Of a stretch of 38,207 bases of DNA, positions 7,917 through 17,105 are shown piece after piece. Made by a program: the position numbers and the translations under genes. Position 1 is the first letter of the stretch. Each line of letters starts with the position of its first letter. Source of the stretch: Sphingomonadaceae bacterium. Lineage in GTDB: Bacteria; Pseudomonadota; Alphaproteobacteria; Sphingomonadales; Sphingomonadaceae. Under the pieces are notes generated by a model that worked only from the letters and a program-made list of their open reading frames with translations, did not search any database and was not told the DNA's origin. The stretch is taken from NCBI GenBank assembly GCA_016742125.1, contig JACVCM010000021.1, positions 1 through 38,207 on the forward strand, given 5' to 3'.

Positions 7917-10900
7917 AGTTTGAGTCCGGCGAAACTCGTCTGGTCGAATTTCAGTTTGAAGGTCACGAACGGCCCCGATCTGGTGTAACGCGCCTCTTCA
8001 AAATCGCGGTCTTCGAAACCAACAACGTTGTAACCCAAAGAGATATTGGCATTTTTGAAGGGGGTTACGGTCAGTACGGGACCACCGGAGTAAGCTATAT
8101 TCTTACCGTTGGTGCCGATCCGTACGGTTCCGGTGCCACCGATATCGGCAACATCCGACAGGTCGAACTTGAAATCCCCGCCGATGATATTGCTCCAGCC
8201 TTTGACGTCGTCGCGACCGAAACGGTCGGTGGCATAGCGCGTGCCCCAGAAAAGGGCATATTCGCCGCGCTCAATGAAATTACCGTCAACCTCGTCGATG
8301 GGAATATAGTTGACCGACAGACTGTTGATGACGCGGCGCGATTTGGCGTCGCCGTCGATTTCCAGCGGCGCGCCGCCGACAGGGCCAGGAAGACCGGCCA
8401 CTGCGTTACGTACCGAATCGTAACGGAACTCGGTTTTGTTCAGGAACGACCACTGGCTGTCCGCCGGGCGGTGTGCCCAACTTATTTCGGCTTGCGCGGT
8501 TGTGGTGGTTGCGCCGCCTTCTTCTTTCGCTCTGAACCAGCTCAGGAGGCCGCCTACGGCACGTCCTTCGCCAATCTGCCGCAAGATCGCTGAGGTCACG
8601 CCATAACGGTCTGTGGTGTCTCCAGCGCGATATTCCGCGCGCCCGGTCCAGCTCCAGCGATCGCCGTGATAGGTCGCACCGGCGGTTATGGCGACAAAAT
8701 CTTCCGTAAGGCTGCCGTCGCTGCCCAGAAAGCCGCCTGAGGCAACGGGTTGCAACGGGTTGACGACATCGCTTCGGGCGAAACCGCCCAGCGTTTCATT
8801 GCCGTCAAGGGTGAAATCGACCGACCATTTTTCGCTCAATTTGAAAGATTGTGCGAGGCCATAGGCGGCAAAGGTGCGCGGACCGAACTCGGTGATGTCC
8901 TGACGGTTGATGCTGCTGAGCACCCGGCCGCCCGTCCAGGGCGCGACATCGAAACCGATGCGCGCGGTGCGAGCGTCGATTTTCTCGCCCTTGGCGATTT
9001 CATAGCCGGCGATCAGCGCAATATCTTTTTTGACCTGGAAGCGTGCGGCGATGCTATGGCGGGCAGGGAAGTCGATGCTCTCGTCCTGATCGTTGATGGC
9101 AAACTCGGTCTGCGCGGACAGTTCCAGCTTGCTGTCGAAGAATCGCTGCGAGCCACCCAGTTTGACGAGTGTGGAGCTGTTCGTTGTGCCATCGGACAGT
9201 TTGTCGCTGGCATGGGTCAGGCCTGCGCGCAATGTCGTATTGCCGTCTGTATACTCGAACTCGCTTATTGCCGCCCGGCGGCGGGCATCGTTGCCGAAAA
9301 ACTCTTCCTGATAGGCGATGAACGAGGCCGATAACTGATCGGTGATGCGCATACGGCCATCGACACCGAATTTGCGTGTGCCGATCTCGCTGCGGTTGAC
9401 CTGGCCGACGCCAAAACCCGCCTGCGTTTCCCGGACATAGGCAAGCACGTCGAATTTCTCGTCATGATGCTCGGCCTCGACCAGCCATGCGGTCGCGCCG
9501 CCGGCACTTGTTCCCCCGGTGTTTGCTTCACCGGTAGAACCAGCAAATTCAGCGCGAATTTCGGTGCCGGTGCCGGGGCGATAGACAATGTCGGCTCCCA
9601 GAAGGTCGGTCCTGGCGATGTCGCTTTCGTCATGGATTCCTGTCGCCGCGATCTGTAGCTTGCCATCCTCACTGGTCCAGCGAACACGCCCGCCTGCATT
9701 GGCGACCCGCTTGCCGATGCCGTCGACTTCATATTCTGCGATGATGAATTGCGGATCCAGGCCGCTGGAGCGCGACAGAACAGGTTCGCGGAACCTCAAA
9801 GTGCCCGCGAGATAGTCGATATCATAGTCGATATGCCGGAACAGTTGCTTGCGGTCGATGATACGATCCGAACGCAGCCGGTCGCGGGTTTCGATGCTGA
9901 TCCGTTCGCTATTGGCAATGATATCCCGTGCCGCCAGCGCATAGGGGCCAGACAGGCCGTTGCCCTGAATTTCCTCACGACGGAAGCGGTAGGGCGTGTC
10001 AGAGCCGAAGGCAGTCGCCTGGATTTCATCATTGCGATATTCCGCCTTGATGCCATTGAACGAGCGCTGATAGCGCGCCAGTTCGGGCTCATCTATGCCC
10101 GTCGTATAGTCTCCGAAAAGCGCGTAGAATTGCGGTCTTTCGAGCTTCAGATAGAGACGGCGGACCGAGGCTGCATCATAGCGCTGATCGGTACGGTCGG
10201 CGTAAATCGTGTAATAGCGGCGCGGGTCGATGACGCCGGCAAAACGAGTCTCGTCTTCCTTCTTGTCGCTGTCATAAGCCATGGTCATCAGCCATTTTCC
10301 GGTCACACGGCCCTTGGCGTAGAGCGCGATCCGCCCATCGACGTTAAGCTGGTCATCGTCATCCACGAGCGTTTCAAGGCCTTCCTCGAGCTTGTTGAAG
10401 CCGATCGTGCCTGCGGCAAAGCCAACGACGGTCCAGGGGCGGTCGCCGGGATCGAGCCAGGTTTCTATCCGTTGCTCGCGCTTCGCCTGGCCGTTTTGAA
10501 AGTTGAAGGTAAGCGCGACACTGCCCGATGCTGTGGTCGGCTCAAGTTCAACATAGGCAAGACCTTCATCGTCATGTACGCGCCACACCGGTTCACCGCG
10601 TTCGAGGCCCGATAGCTGGCGTGCCTGCTCGGCATCGGCCTCCTGCGCAGCGCGATAGGGTGCGCTAAGGGTGAATGGGCCGGTCGCGCCCTGCTGGATA
10701 GGTTTGCCAGCGCGGTCGGTGAGGCGGAATGCAATGCGAGGCCGGGTGATGCCGTCAGCCACCAGAACGGATCGCTCCTTTACAAACTGTGCCTGCATCG
10801 GCGGCAAGGCAAAATAGACGGTCCTTTGCAGCGTTTCTACCACGGCATCCGCAGCGTCGATTATGCTGGCAGTGAGCTGGTTGGTGCCATCCTTGATGAT

Positions 10901-12997
10901 CACGCCGCGCCACAGCGAAACATTGGTGCTACCGTCCGCGCTTCTCTTCATTCCATCGAAGTTGAGGGCGGTGACGGGGTGCCCGTTGAGCGAAAGCTTC
11001 ACCTTCTGGTCGGAACGGTGCTTGATGGCGATGCGTATGGCATTGGAGCGGGGATTGTGGTCGATTTCGGGGAACAGAAAGGCGGTCCCGGGCGTCAACC
11101 CGACGGTCCAGTCGCGTTCGGAGGCTGCTGCTTCGCTGTCCGATAGCACGGGTGGCAAGGCCGTGGCCGCATTGCCATAAGGCTTTCTGGGCGCAACCGT
11201 CCGTGCCCGGAAATCTGCACGTTTCAGGCTACCGCCGCGTCCTTCGACAAAGCGGGAAATGGCGCTTCCTGCACTGCGTGTATTTTGCGCACAGTCGACC
11301 GTCTCCTGGTTGAGAGGAAGGCTGTTAGGGTCGATCTGCACGACATGGATGCCGGGTATCAGGCCTTCGAAATGGTAGCGGCCGTCTTCATCGGTGATGG
11401 TATATGTGCCATCCTGAAGCATGAGGCGAACATTGGCGATGCCTTTGGCCTTCCGCGGATCGACCGTGCAGCCGCCTTCTGTAACCCGCCCAACTATGGT
11501 GAAACGCTCGCTTATGCCATCGCGGACGATGCGCACCGCTGCATCGACGGTGCCGCTCGAAGCGCCCCGATTGTCCACCGCGGATGCAAGGTTGAGCGCG
11601 TTACCCGGCCTGGCGTCCTGCCTGACTTCTGCCAGATAGGTGAGCAATCCGGATCCCCCAGCCGCCAATGGCGGCAGCGCCACGGTGAAGCTGCTGCCGT
11701 CAGGCGCTACTGTCGGGGTGACGATATTACCCTGATATTTAACGCTATTCTCGCGGAGTCGCATCGCTGTGGGAAGGCGATCGGTGACCGTTATCGACCC
11801 GGAATTTCTGAGACGATCCGGATTTTGTACTGATACACGATATTGCACAACATCCCCCGGCATTGCCGTGGCTGTCGAGGTAACCTTGCTCAGCGTTAAC
11901 GCCCCGCCGGGCCGGTCAAGCGGGATGTCTATCCTCACAGGTGCGGGATCGAATAGCGTAATGGTGCCGCCATAGGATCCCGGAGCGATCACGAATGCGC
12001 CGCCGTCGGGCCTGACCAATGCCGCAAGTTCAGCCGGTGTTGCGAAGGAGGGGAAAGTATATGGCCCCGGCGGTGTTACAACCAGCCGGTAAGTTCCCTG
12101 TCGAAGAAATGGAAAACGATAAAATCCTGTAGTAAAAGGATAAATTCGTCCGCTACTGTCCGTGACAGTGGTACCAGTCACAATGGTACTGGGGAAAGAT
12201 GACACACCGTCGTCGCCGAATACCTGTGCGGGCAAGCCGGTGACGGCGTCGACGATGGTGACAGTGGTGCCGTTGACGGGCGCTCCGTCACCGCTGTCGA
12301 AGGTTAGCCCGAATGGATCGACGAGTATCTCCACCTCGACGTTCCCGACAACACTGCCGGTGCTGGTGTCGTCGATTTCCACATCTATCGTGTCGCCAGG
12401 TCGTACTGACAAAGCGCAGTCGCCGACCACAGCAGGCGGTGGCGCGGCCTTCGTATTGATGAAACCGAGGAATCTGCTGCTGTTTACGGCAGATTCGGTC
12501 AGTGTGATGCGCTCTCTGTCGCCATTGGGCGTTGCTATGACGACATCGAAGCTGTCAATTGCGCCAGAATTGATGTTTTTGGTGACGGAATCGACTTGAA
12601 TCACGAGCGGCTCGCCCGCCCGGATCGCAGTTGCCGGCAAAAGGCTCGCGGGGGCCGTGCTGAGTCCCGAATAGACCCCTCCAAACTGGACGGGTGTTGG
12701 ACCACTGATTCCGGTGCAGACTGTCGGCGGCAGATTTGTCGTCGTCGCGCCCGGCGCGTTGGAAAAATGCAGCAGCGACAGGACGGGTGGCGGCGGCGGC
12801 GTGTTTTCGACCGCAAACTGCACGGTGTTCGATGTCCGGGACAGGGTTTGCGACCCGATATCCCACTCGACAGTGGCGGTATTGGTAATGATTTGCGGCT
12901 GCGCTTGTCCAAACGCAGGTAGGCAGGCGACAGGAAGGAGCATTCCTGCCGCCAGCGCACCGGCGCATTTGATAATGGACTTGGTTAACGTTGCCAT
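7913..12997 (-). CDS. Giant exported protein: Ig-like/DUF11/SdrD-type modules plus predicted outer-membrane beta-barrel
   Basis: 1694 residues, function unknown. A signal peptide (about 1-32, cleavage near AFGQA) precedes an 'ITNTATVEW' module shared with the neighbour upstream. A proline run follows (67-71), then an SdrD-B-like module (about 225-350), a DUF11 module (about 366-490) and a carboxypeptidase-regulatory-like module (about 498-600, ITDEDGRYHFEGLIPG). The second half (about 855-1694) is dense in alternating hydrophobic/aromatic strands with short turns, contains YYTIYADRTDQRYD and LYLKLERPQFYALFGDYTTG blocks, and ends in hydrophobic FAGLKL; this reads as an outer-membrane barrel. 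It is the last gene of a four-gene minus-strand cluster, 48 bp after the 375-residue gene. It could anchor, assemble or export the small DUF11 proteins. Barrel topology is inferred, not computed. Confidence 0.85.
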   Translation of the reverse strand: MATLTKSIIKCAGALAAGMLLPVACLPAFGQAQPQIITNTATVEWDIGSQTLSRTSNTVQFAVENTPPPPPVLSLLHFSNAPGATTTNLPPTVCTGISGPTPVQFGGVYSGLSTAPASLLPATAIRAGEPLVIQVDSVTKNINSGAIDSFDVVIATPNGDRERITLTESAVNSSRFLGFINTKAAPPPAVVGDCALSVRPGDTIDVEIDDTSTGSVVGNVEVEILVDPFGLTFDSGDGAPVNGTTVTIVDAVTGLPAQVFGDDGVSSFPSTIVTGTTVTDSSGRIYPFTTGFYRFPFLRQGTYRLVVTPPGPYTFPSFATPAELAALVRPDGGAFVIAPGSYGGTITLFDPAPVRIDIPLDRPGGALTLSKVTSTATAMPGDVVQYRVSVQNPDRLRNSGSITVTDRLPTAMRLRENSVKYQGNIVTPTVAPDGSSFTVALPPLAAGGSGLLTYLAEVRQDARPGNALNLASAVDNRGASSGTVDAAVRIVRDGISERFTIVGRVTEGGCTVDPRKAKGIANVRLMLQDGTYTITDEDGRYHFEGLIPGIHVVQIDPNSLPLNQETVDCAQNTRSAGSAISRFVEGRGGSLKRADFRARTVAPRKPYGNAATALPPVLSDSEAAASERDWTVGLTPGTAFLFPEIDHNPRSNAIRIAIKHRSDQKVKLSLNGHPVTALNFDGMKRSADGSTNVSLWRGVIIKDGTNQLTASIIDAADAVVETLQRTVYFALPPMQAQFVKERSVLVADGITRPRIAFRLTDRAGKPIQQGATGPFTLSAPYRAAQEADAEQARQLSGLERGEPVWRVHDDEGLAYVELEPTTASGSVALTFNFQNGQAKREQRIETWLDPGDRPWTVVGFAAGTIGFNKLEEGLETLVDDDDQLNVDGRIALYAKGRVTGKWLMTMAYDSDKKEDETRFAGVIDPRRYYTIYADRTDQRYDAASVRRLYLKLERPQFYALFGDYTTGIDEPELARYQRSFNGIKAEYRNDEIQATAFGSDTPYRFRREEIQGNGLSGPYALAARDIIANSERISIETRDRLRSDRIIDRKQLFRHIDYDIDYLAGTLRFREPVLSRSSGLDPQFIIAEYEVDGIGKRVANAGGRVRWTSEDGKLQIAATGIHDESDIARTDLLGADIVYRPGTGTEIRAEFAGSTGEANTGGTSAGGATAWLVEAEHHDEKFDVLAYVRETQAGFGVGQVNRSEIGTRKFGVDGRMRITDQLSASFIAYQEEFFGNDARRRAAISEFEYTDGNTTLRAGLTHASDKLSDGTTNSSTLVKLGGSQRFFDSKLELSAQTEFAINDQDESIDFPARHSIAARFQVKKDIALIAGYEIAKGEKIDARTARIGFDVAPWTGGRVLSSINRQDITEFGPRTFAAYGLAQSFKLSEKWSVDFTLDGNETLGGFARSDVVNPLQPVASGGFLGSDGSLTEDFVAITAGATYHGDRWSWTGRAEYRAGDTTDRYGVTSAILRQIGEGRAVGGLLSWFRAKEEGGATTTTAQAEISWAHRPADSQWSFLNKTEFRYDSVRNAVAGLPGPVGGAPLEIDGDAKSRRVINSLSVNYIPIDEVDGNFIERGEYALFWGTRYATDRFGRDDVKGWSNIIGGDFKFDLSDVADIGGTGTVRIGTNGKNIAYSGGPVLTVTPFKNANISLGYNVVGFEDRDFEEARYTRSGPFVTFKLKFDQTSFAGLKL

Positions 12998-13045
12998 GTC
13001 GAAAAGGGGCGACGGCGGTTGCCCGCGCGCCGCCCCCTTGTTTCT

Positions 13046-14173
13046 TTAATTGACGATCGTGACGCGGAAAATCATCGCGCTGGCGGTGTTCTGCACGATG
13101 TCCGACAGTGTCGCATACGCAGTATTCGCCGTGGGCGTTCCGAAATTGCCGCCGTCCGTGTCTCCGTTTGAATCGGTCACCGGCGAACCGGACGTATTGT
13201 CACAGGTCTGGGTTGCGCCCGGATTTGTCACGGTTACGTTGCGACGAATGGAATTCGTCACATATGTCGTGTTCGTCGGCACAAGGTCGGAAATGCTGAC
13301 ATTGCTGGCAGTTGCGGCACCTGCTGCGTTCGCGACCGAGATGCAATATTCCACGACTGCTCCCGGAATGGCCTTCGGATTCGTGGAGCTGACACCATCG
13401 CTGATGATACGGCTCGACTTGAACACCGTCAAAACGGGTGCCGACACAGTATAGTCATCCCATGCCCACGACACACCATTACGCGACGTATTGCCCTGCG
13501 TCGGCGTCAGATCCTCCGCAAAGATCGTCTGGAAAGTACCACTGGTGACGTCTGCAGTGTTTGCAACAGTATCGTCGACTGCGGTAATGGCTGTCGCGTT
13601 GCTATTGAGCGCCGTCGCGGCAAGTTGCACAACGGCTACCGAGCCATTGGCGCTGACCGGAATGTCACTGCGCACAAGAATATGAACGGTCGTGTTCTTC
13701 GCGACATCGTTGAGTGTCAGGCTGGTGCTGAATGCTTCCGCCCCGTCGAGCACTCCGTTGCCGTTCGTGTCGATCGCATATTCAAAGTTCGTTACATCGA
13801 TGCTGTCCGTTCCGCGACCGCCACCGATGGTAGTGCCATTGGCGGTGTTGGTGGCAGCAAGCGAAAAGTCGAGCGTGTCGTTCGAACTGTTAACGAGGGT
13901 GAATGCGACGTCGCGGTTCTGTTGGCCCGACGTAACCGATGTGGTGCCCACGGTTGTCTTTTCAGAAACCGAAAACAGTATCTTGCGGTCGACGCGGAAC
14001 TGGTTCTGTGCCGAAATCGTAGTTTGCGGTACACCGCCAACCTGGAAATCGACATTCACTGTATTGGTAATCAGCGTGTTCGCGTCGGTGTTTTGCGCAT
14101 AGGCTGGACTTGCGAAAGCCAGCACCAGAGCAAATCCGGACGAAGCGCTGAGAAGCTTTAGCTTACTGGTCAT
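13046..14173 (-). CDS. Exported DUF11-domain protein, 375 residues
   Basis: A signal peptide (about 1-26, ending ASPAYAQN) is followed by an 'ITNTVNVDFQVGG' opening module like the one in the giant protein. A DTNGNGVLDGAE segment resembles calcium-binding DxNxNGxxD loops. The C-terminal DUF11 module (about 235-375) contains GAVVEYCISVANAAG and a ...VPTNTTYVTNSI stretch. Layout matches the 341-residue protein of the same cluster, so the two look paralogous. Rich in Thr, Asn, Ser and Val and poor in Lys, as in surface fibre or S-layer-like proteins. AGGAG sits nine bases before the ATG. Function unknown. Confidence 0.85.
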   Translation of the reverse strand: MTSKLKLLSASSGFALVLAFASPAYAQNTDANTLITNTVNVDFQVGGVPQTTISAQNQFRVDRKILFSVSEKTTVGTTSVTSGQQNRDVAFTLVNSSNDTLDFSLAATNTANGTTIGGGRGTDSIDVTNFEYAIDTNGNGVLDGAEAFSTSLTLNDVAKNTTVHILVRSDIPVSANGSVAVVQLAATALNSNATAITAVDDTVANTADVTSGTFQTIFAEDLTPTQGNTSRNGVSWAWDDYTVSAPVLTVFKSSRIISDGVSSTNPKAIPGAVVEYCISVANAAGAATASNVSISDLVPTNTTYVTNSIRRNVTVTNPGATQTCDNTSGSPVTDSNGDTDGGNFGTPTANTAYATLSDIVQNTASAMIFRVTIVN

Positions 14174-14239
14174 GCTAGTTTACTCCTGTTGCACTAAACT
14201 GATTGCGCCCACTCCGCCGCAATCGAGACGGTCTCGTGG

Positions 14240-14716
14240 TCATTTGACGATCCCACGAAAGATCAATTTACCTTCCGCACCTGCGGTAAGCGTTTGATTC
14301 AAATTCCATTTTATATGTGTGACATCGCTGCGCAGCGCTGGACGGAGCGTTCCGTCGGGCTTCGTCACGCGCAGCGTTCCCAAAAAGCCCCAGCTTTTGC
14401 CCCCGTCGACAGAGACGGTTTCCAGCCCGTCGGACGTGCCGTCAAAAGCGACCGCCGCAGGCAGGGGATTGGTGACCACAAAATTGCTGGCGGTTGCGCC
14501 GCCGACATTCTTGTAGCGCACAACAAACACCAGATTATCGCCCGGCGTCACGAGATTCGGCTTTTCGAGGATGACCGTTTTACTGCCATCCGGTTTGACG
14601 ACCTGACGCTCTACAAAGACGTCGCTGACGAGTTGCAAGGGGGTTGCAGCGAAGGTCGTTGATGCAACGCAAAAGCATGCCAGGATGGCAGCGACGATTG
14701 AGGTAAAAATTTTCAT
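14240..14716 (-). CDS. Small exported DUF11-domain protein, 158 residues
   Basis: A signal peptide (about 1-23, ending TTFAA) and one DUF11-type beta-sandwich module: GDNLVFVVRYKNVGG, then NFVVTNPLPAAVAFD, a closing DVTHIKWNL segment and LIFRGIVK. Its start codon overlaps the stop of the 341-residue gene (ATGA at 14713-14716), so it is probably translated together with it. A 66-bp gap separates it from the next gene. As the minimal one-module member it could be a cap, pilot or minor subunit, but that is a guess. Confidence 0.82.
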   Translation of the reverse strand: MKIFTSIVAAILACFCVASTTFAATPLQLVSDVFVERQVVKPDGSKTVILEKPNLVTPGDNLVFVVRYKNVGGATASNFVVTNPLPAAVAFDGTSDGLETVSVDGGKSWGFLGTLRVTKPDGTLRPALRSDVTHIKWNLNQTLTAGAEGKLIFRGIVK

Positions 14717-15738
14717 GGAATGAGTACCTTGAATGTCACTGTCCGCGTCTGACCAGCAGGGACATTGCCTGCCGCCACGCTGATCCGCGTTCCGTTATAG
14801 TTGCCGGCATCGGCATCGGTCGCATCGGTGAGAGCGCCGGCCTCAAGCGTTATCGAACCTGCCTGATATTGTGTGCCTGCCGGTATCGGATCGGTAATCA
14901 CCAGATTGTTGAGCGCGCCCGAACCTGAAACGGTGGCAACGATGCTATAGGTCACCACTGCACCCGGTACGGGACGGTTTCCATTGAACGGATCGACTAT
15001 GGTGGCGGATTTCAGCAACGATACTGACGCAGCCTGGACCGCCAGAAAGCCGTTGTCGGTGCTGTCAGCACCCGTTGTGCCAACAACCGCATTGCCGCCG
15101 CCCTGGCCTGCACCAGCGAAACTTGTGCCGGGCGCCCCGGTTCCGGTGAGCGCAGCGGCAGTCAGGCCAACACTGGCGCGATTGGCGTTGCTGACACCCG
15201 CGGGTGTCGCAGTGATGACAAAAACAACCTGCTGCTGATCAGGTGCCAGAACAAGCGCTGGATTGCTTGAACCCGATACATATATGTCGTCGACGCCAGG
15301 GTCATATACGCCGTTGTCGTTGGTATCGATGACAATTTCGACAAGGGTCGGATCGAAATCGTCGCCGCCACTGGCAACATTTGCCGTTAGCGAAAACTCT
15401 TCACCGCCATTTCCGTTGTTCGTAATCTGGAATGTCTGCACATTGGCTGTGGCGCCCGGTGATGTGATGACGTCGCCCGGATCGGTCGATAGCACGGTCA
15501 CGTCAAGCAACTCGTCAACCTTTATGACAAGGGTGTTCGACTGGATTGTGACCGGGCCGCCTGCTGAATCATATGTCGCAGATGCAATATTTTCGATGTC
15601 GGTCCCGGCAATTGTCCCGGCTGCCATGGCAGGCGCAGAAATGGCTGCCGTCAGCAGTGCTGCCGTCATTAACGGAAACGTTATACGCAACGTCCCCAAG
15701 GCGGGCACACCCCCCGCATTGAATGGATTTCTGGTCAT
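14713..15738 (-). CDS. Exported DUF11-domain protein, 341 residues (first gene of the cluster)
   Basis: N-terminal positively charged leader and hydrophobic signal segment (cut near APAMAAG, about residue 40). Then an ENIASATYDSAGGPV module, an ITNNGNGGEEFSLTANV module, a DTNDNGVYDPGVDDIYV segment resembling a calcium loop, a Gly/Ala-rich linker, and a C-terminal DUF11 module (about 245-341: GAVVTYSIVATVSG, then DPIPAGTQYQAGSI). The same plan as the 375-residue protein suggests duplication. First gene of the minus-strand cluster, preceded by an AT-rich 5' region. Function unknown. Confidence 0.83.
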   Translation of the reverse strand: MTRNPFNAGGVPALGTLRITFPLMTAALLTAAISAPAMAAGTIAGTDIENIASATYDSAGGPVTIQSNTLVIKVDELLDVTVLSTDPGDVITSPGATANVQTFQITNNGNGGEEFSLTANVASGGDDFDPTLVEIVIDTNDNGVYDPGVDDIYVSGSSNPALVLAPDQQQVVFVITATPAGVSNANRASVGLTAAALTGTGAPGTSFAGAGQGGGNAVVGTTGADSTDNGFLAVQAASVSLLKSATIVDPFNGNRPVPGAVVTYSIVATVSGSGALNNLVITDPIPAGTQYQAGSITLEAGALTDATDADAGNYNGTRISVAAGNVPAGQTRTVTFKVLIP

Positions 15739-15773
15739 CTTGACGCCACTTATGCCAGAACAAGGTCAAGAAA

Positions 15774-15801
15774 CGGTTAACTCAGACAGGACCGATTAAC
15801 C
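15774..15801. promoter_or_regulatory. Paired TTAAC half-sites upstream of the DUF11 cluster
   Basis: GGTTAA (15775-15780) and TTAACC (15796-15801) form an inverted repeat 15 bp apart; equally, CGGTTAAC and CGATTAAC are direct repeats 19 bp apart. They lie 36-63 bp before the first gene of the cluster and could be an operator. Apart from an AT-rich stretch near 15825-15860, I see nothing else between 15739 and the tRNA-Asp promoter. Confidence 0.3.
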
Positions 15802-15951
15802 AACACAAGTGATTGAATAGAAATGGTAATATAATGGAGCCAGGGTAAAGATTTGTAAAATGCAAAGCTTTCCGTAAATCTTCGGCCAGATCGCGATTCA
15901 TGACGTCAAAGGATCAAGTTTTCTGACCCGCCTCATTTGCGATAAAGGGCG

Positions 15952-15980
15952 TTGACAGAATCTTGCGCCGCTTCTAGTGC
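15952..15980 (+). promoter_or_regulatory. Promoter of tRNA-Asp
   Basis: A perfect TTGACA (15952-15957) is followed after 17 bp by TAGTGC (15975-15980), placing the start about ten bases before the mature tRNA. The -10 box is weak but spacing and position fit. Confidence 0.55.
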
Positions 15981-15997
15981 GCCCCCACCGCAGCTTA

Positions 15998-16062
<65 letters not shown>

Positions 16063-16074
<12 letters not shown>

Positions 16075-16323
16075 CTGCCTGAATTTTCTGGCATCGGTTG
16101 GCGCGCTAAACGATCCCGTCTCCATCCAGATCAGCAGGGGTCGCAATGGGGCTATCCAGACAATGCCCGCAACAAGATATATCACTCCCTGTACGATTAT
16201 CGGCAATTGGCCAATAAATCCGGACGCGCTGACGACAATAAAAGCCCAGAGCGCGATAATCGCCAGTATCGCAATCATACCTGCAGGTTTCCGCCAAGAT
16301 GGCCGAGGTTGATTTGGGTTCAT
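16063..16323 (-). CDS. DUF2842 family small membrane protein
   Basis: 86 residues with two predicted membrane helices (about 14-34 and 40-60), separated by a short GFIGQLPIIVQ segment, then LIYLVAG-like and RPLLIWME features that match DUF2842 as I remember it, a family mainly found in alphaproteobacteria; function unknown. I take the ATG at 16323, which overlaps the stop of the cyclo-ligase gene (ATGA); an in-frame ATG four codons earlier (16335) is possible. The final codons Trp-Arg-Glu and the stop lie antisense to the acceptor end of tRNA-Asp. Confidence 0.8.
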
Positions 16324-16889
16324 TGGGTTATCCATGATTGTTCGGTGAGTACTGCGTCCATCGGAATGTCCCATGGGTCGGAAATGAGGGCGGGCGCCAT
16401 CTGGACCGACCAAGCAAGCCCCACGGCTATCACATTGTCGAGCAGGCTTAGGGCACGATCATAATGCCCCGCACCTTGCCCGAGCCGCATCAGACGGGCG
16501 TCGAACGCCAGTAAAGGAACCAGCGCAACATCAGGGTCGCAAGGCTCAGCCGTTTCAGAGGGCTGGCTCAGGCCGAAAGGGCCGGCAAATAATTGATCCC
16601 CTGGGTCCCAGCGCAGGAACCGCATCGGAGCGACGCGAGACGTAATGTGGGGCAGGGCAAGCTTGCAACCCATCGACCTGGCTTCATTGAGCAGCGAGGC
16701 AGGATCGACCTCCGACCCTGTTGCGATGTAGCCCGCGACCGTTTTGCCAGGCTGCAACAACGCGCGCAGTGGGCTGGGAACCCGCGAAAAAGCCAGTTTG
16801 CGCTCGGACGGAGTGAGGTTTTCAACAAATTCGTCACGTAACTGGCGATATTTCAAACGCTGCGATGCCTTGTCGAATTCTATATCCAC
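16320..16889 (-). CDS. 5-formyltetrahydrofolate cyclo-ligase family protein
   Basis: 189 residues. The family converts 5-formyl-THF to 5,10-methenyl-THF with ATP, rescuing an inactive folate. Seen: an N-terminal Arg/Lys-rich helix (KYRQLRDEF), AGYIATGSEVDP, and the C-terminal signature VPLLAFDARLMRLGQGAGHYDR, split here only by wording, which is the ATP/folate-binding region of the family. The start is GTG at 16889. It lies directly after a 6S RNA gene, the same zapA-ssrS-cyclo-ligase order known in E. coli and many proteobacteria. Confidence 0.92.
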   Translation of the reverse strand: MDIEFDKASQRLKYRQLRDEFVENLTPSERKLAFSRVPSPLRALLQPGKTVAGYIATGSEVDPASLLNEARSMGCKLALPHITSRVAPMRFLRWDPGDQLFAGPFGLSQPSETAEPCDPDVALVPLLAFDARLMRLGQGAGHYDRALSLLDNVIAVGLAWSVQMAPALISDPWDIPMDAVLTEQSWITQ

Positions 16890-16913
16890 AGCATTTTGTC
16901 CAGTATTGGGAGT

Positions 16914-17071
16914 GGCGGAACCATCATGGGTCGTTTCCCGGAATATCCTCTGACGCCAAAACGTCAGGTGGGTGCCGTATATGTCAGACCAGGATCCAAC
17001 TAGGGACAGCTCCCTTTGATATTATATCGCCTCAGGGATGTTCTCATCGGTTCGTGCCGGACAGTACCGCC
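16914..17071 (-). ncRNA. ssrS: 6S RNA
   Basis: The ~160-nt gap between zapA and the cyclo-ligase, read on the minus strand, has the hallmarks of 6S RNA, which mimics an open promoter and binds sigma70 RNA polymerase. The 5' GGCGG (17067-17071) pairs with 3' CCGCC (16914-16918). A CCCTGAGGCGATAT block matches the conserved CCTGAGCCGATAT of E. coli 6S, and AAGGGAGCTGTCCC and CTGACGTTTTGGCGTCAG form internal hairpins. The synteny is the classic one. Ends are approximate; the 5' end agrees with the promoter at 17078-17105. Confidence 0.85.
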
Positions 17072-17077
17072 ATCATC

Positions 17078-17105
17078 AATATAACGCGTATATGCTAACT
17101 CTCAA
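17078..17105 (-). promoter_or_regulatory. Promoter of 6S RNA
   Basis: On the minus strand TTGAGA (17100-17105, inside the end of zapA) and TATATT (17078-17083) are 16 bp apart. The predicted start falls at about 17071, exactly the first base of the closing stem. Confidence 0.6.

Noticed and set aside
15774..15801. CtrA-binding site (TTAA-N7-TTAAC) before the DUF11 cluster
   Set aside because: The half-sites are present but 15 bp apart, not 7; kept only as a generic inverted repeat.
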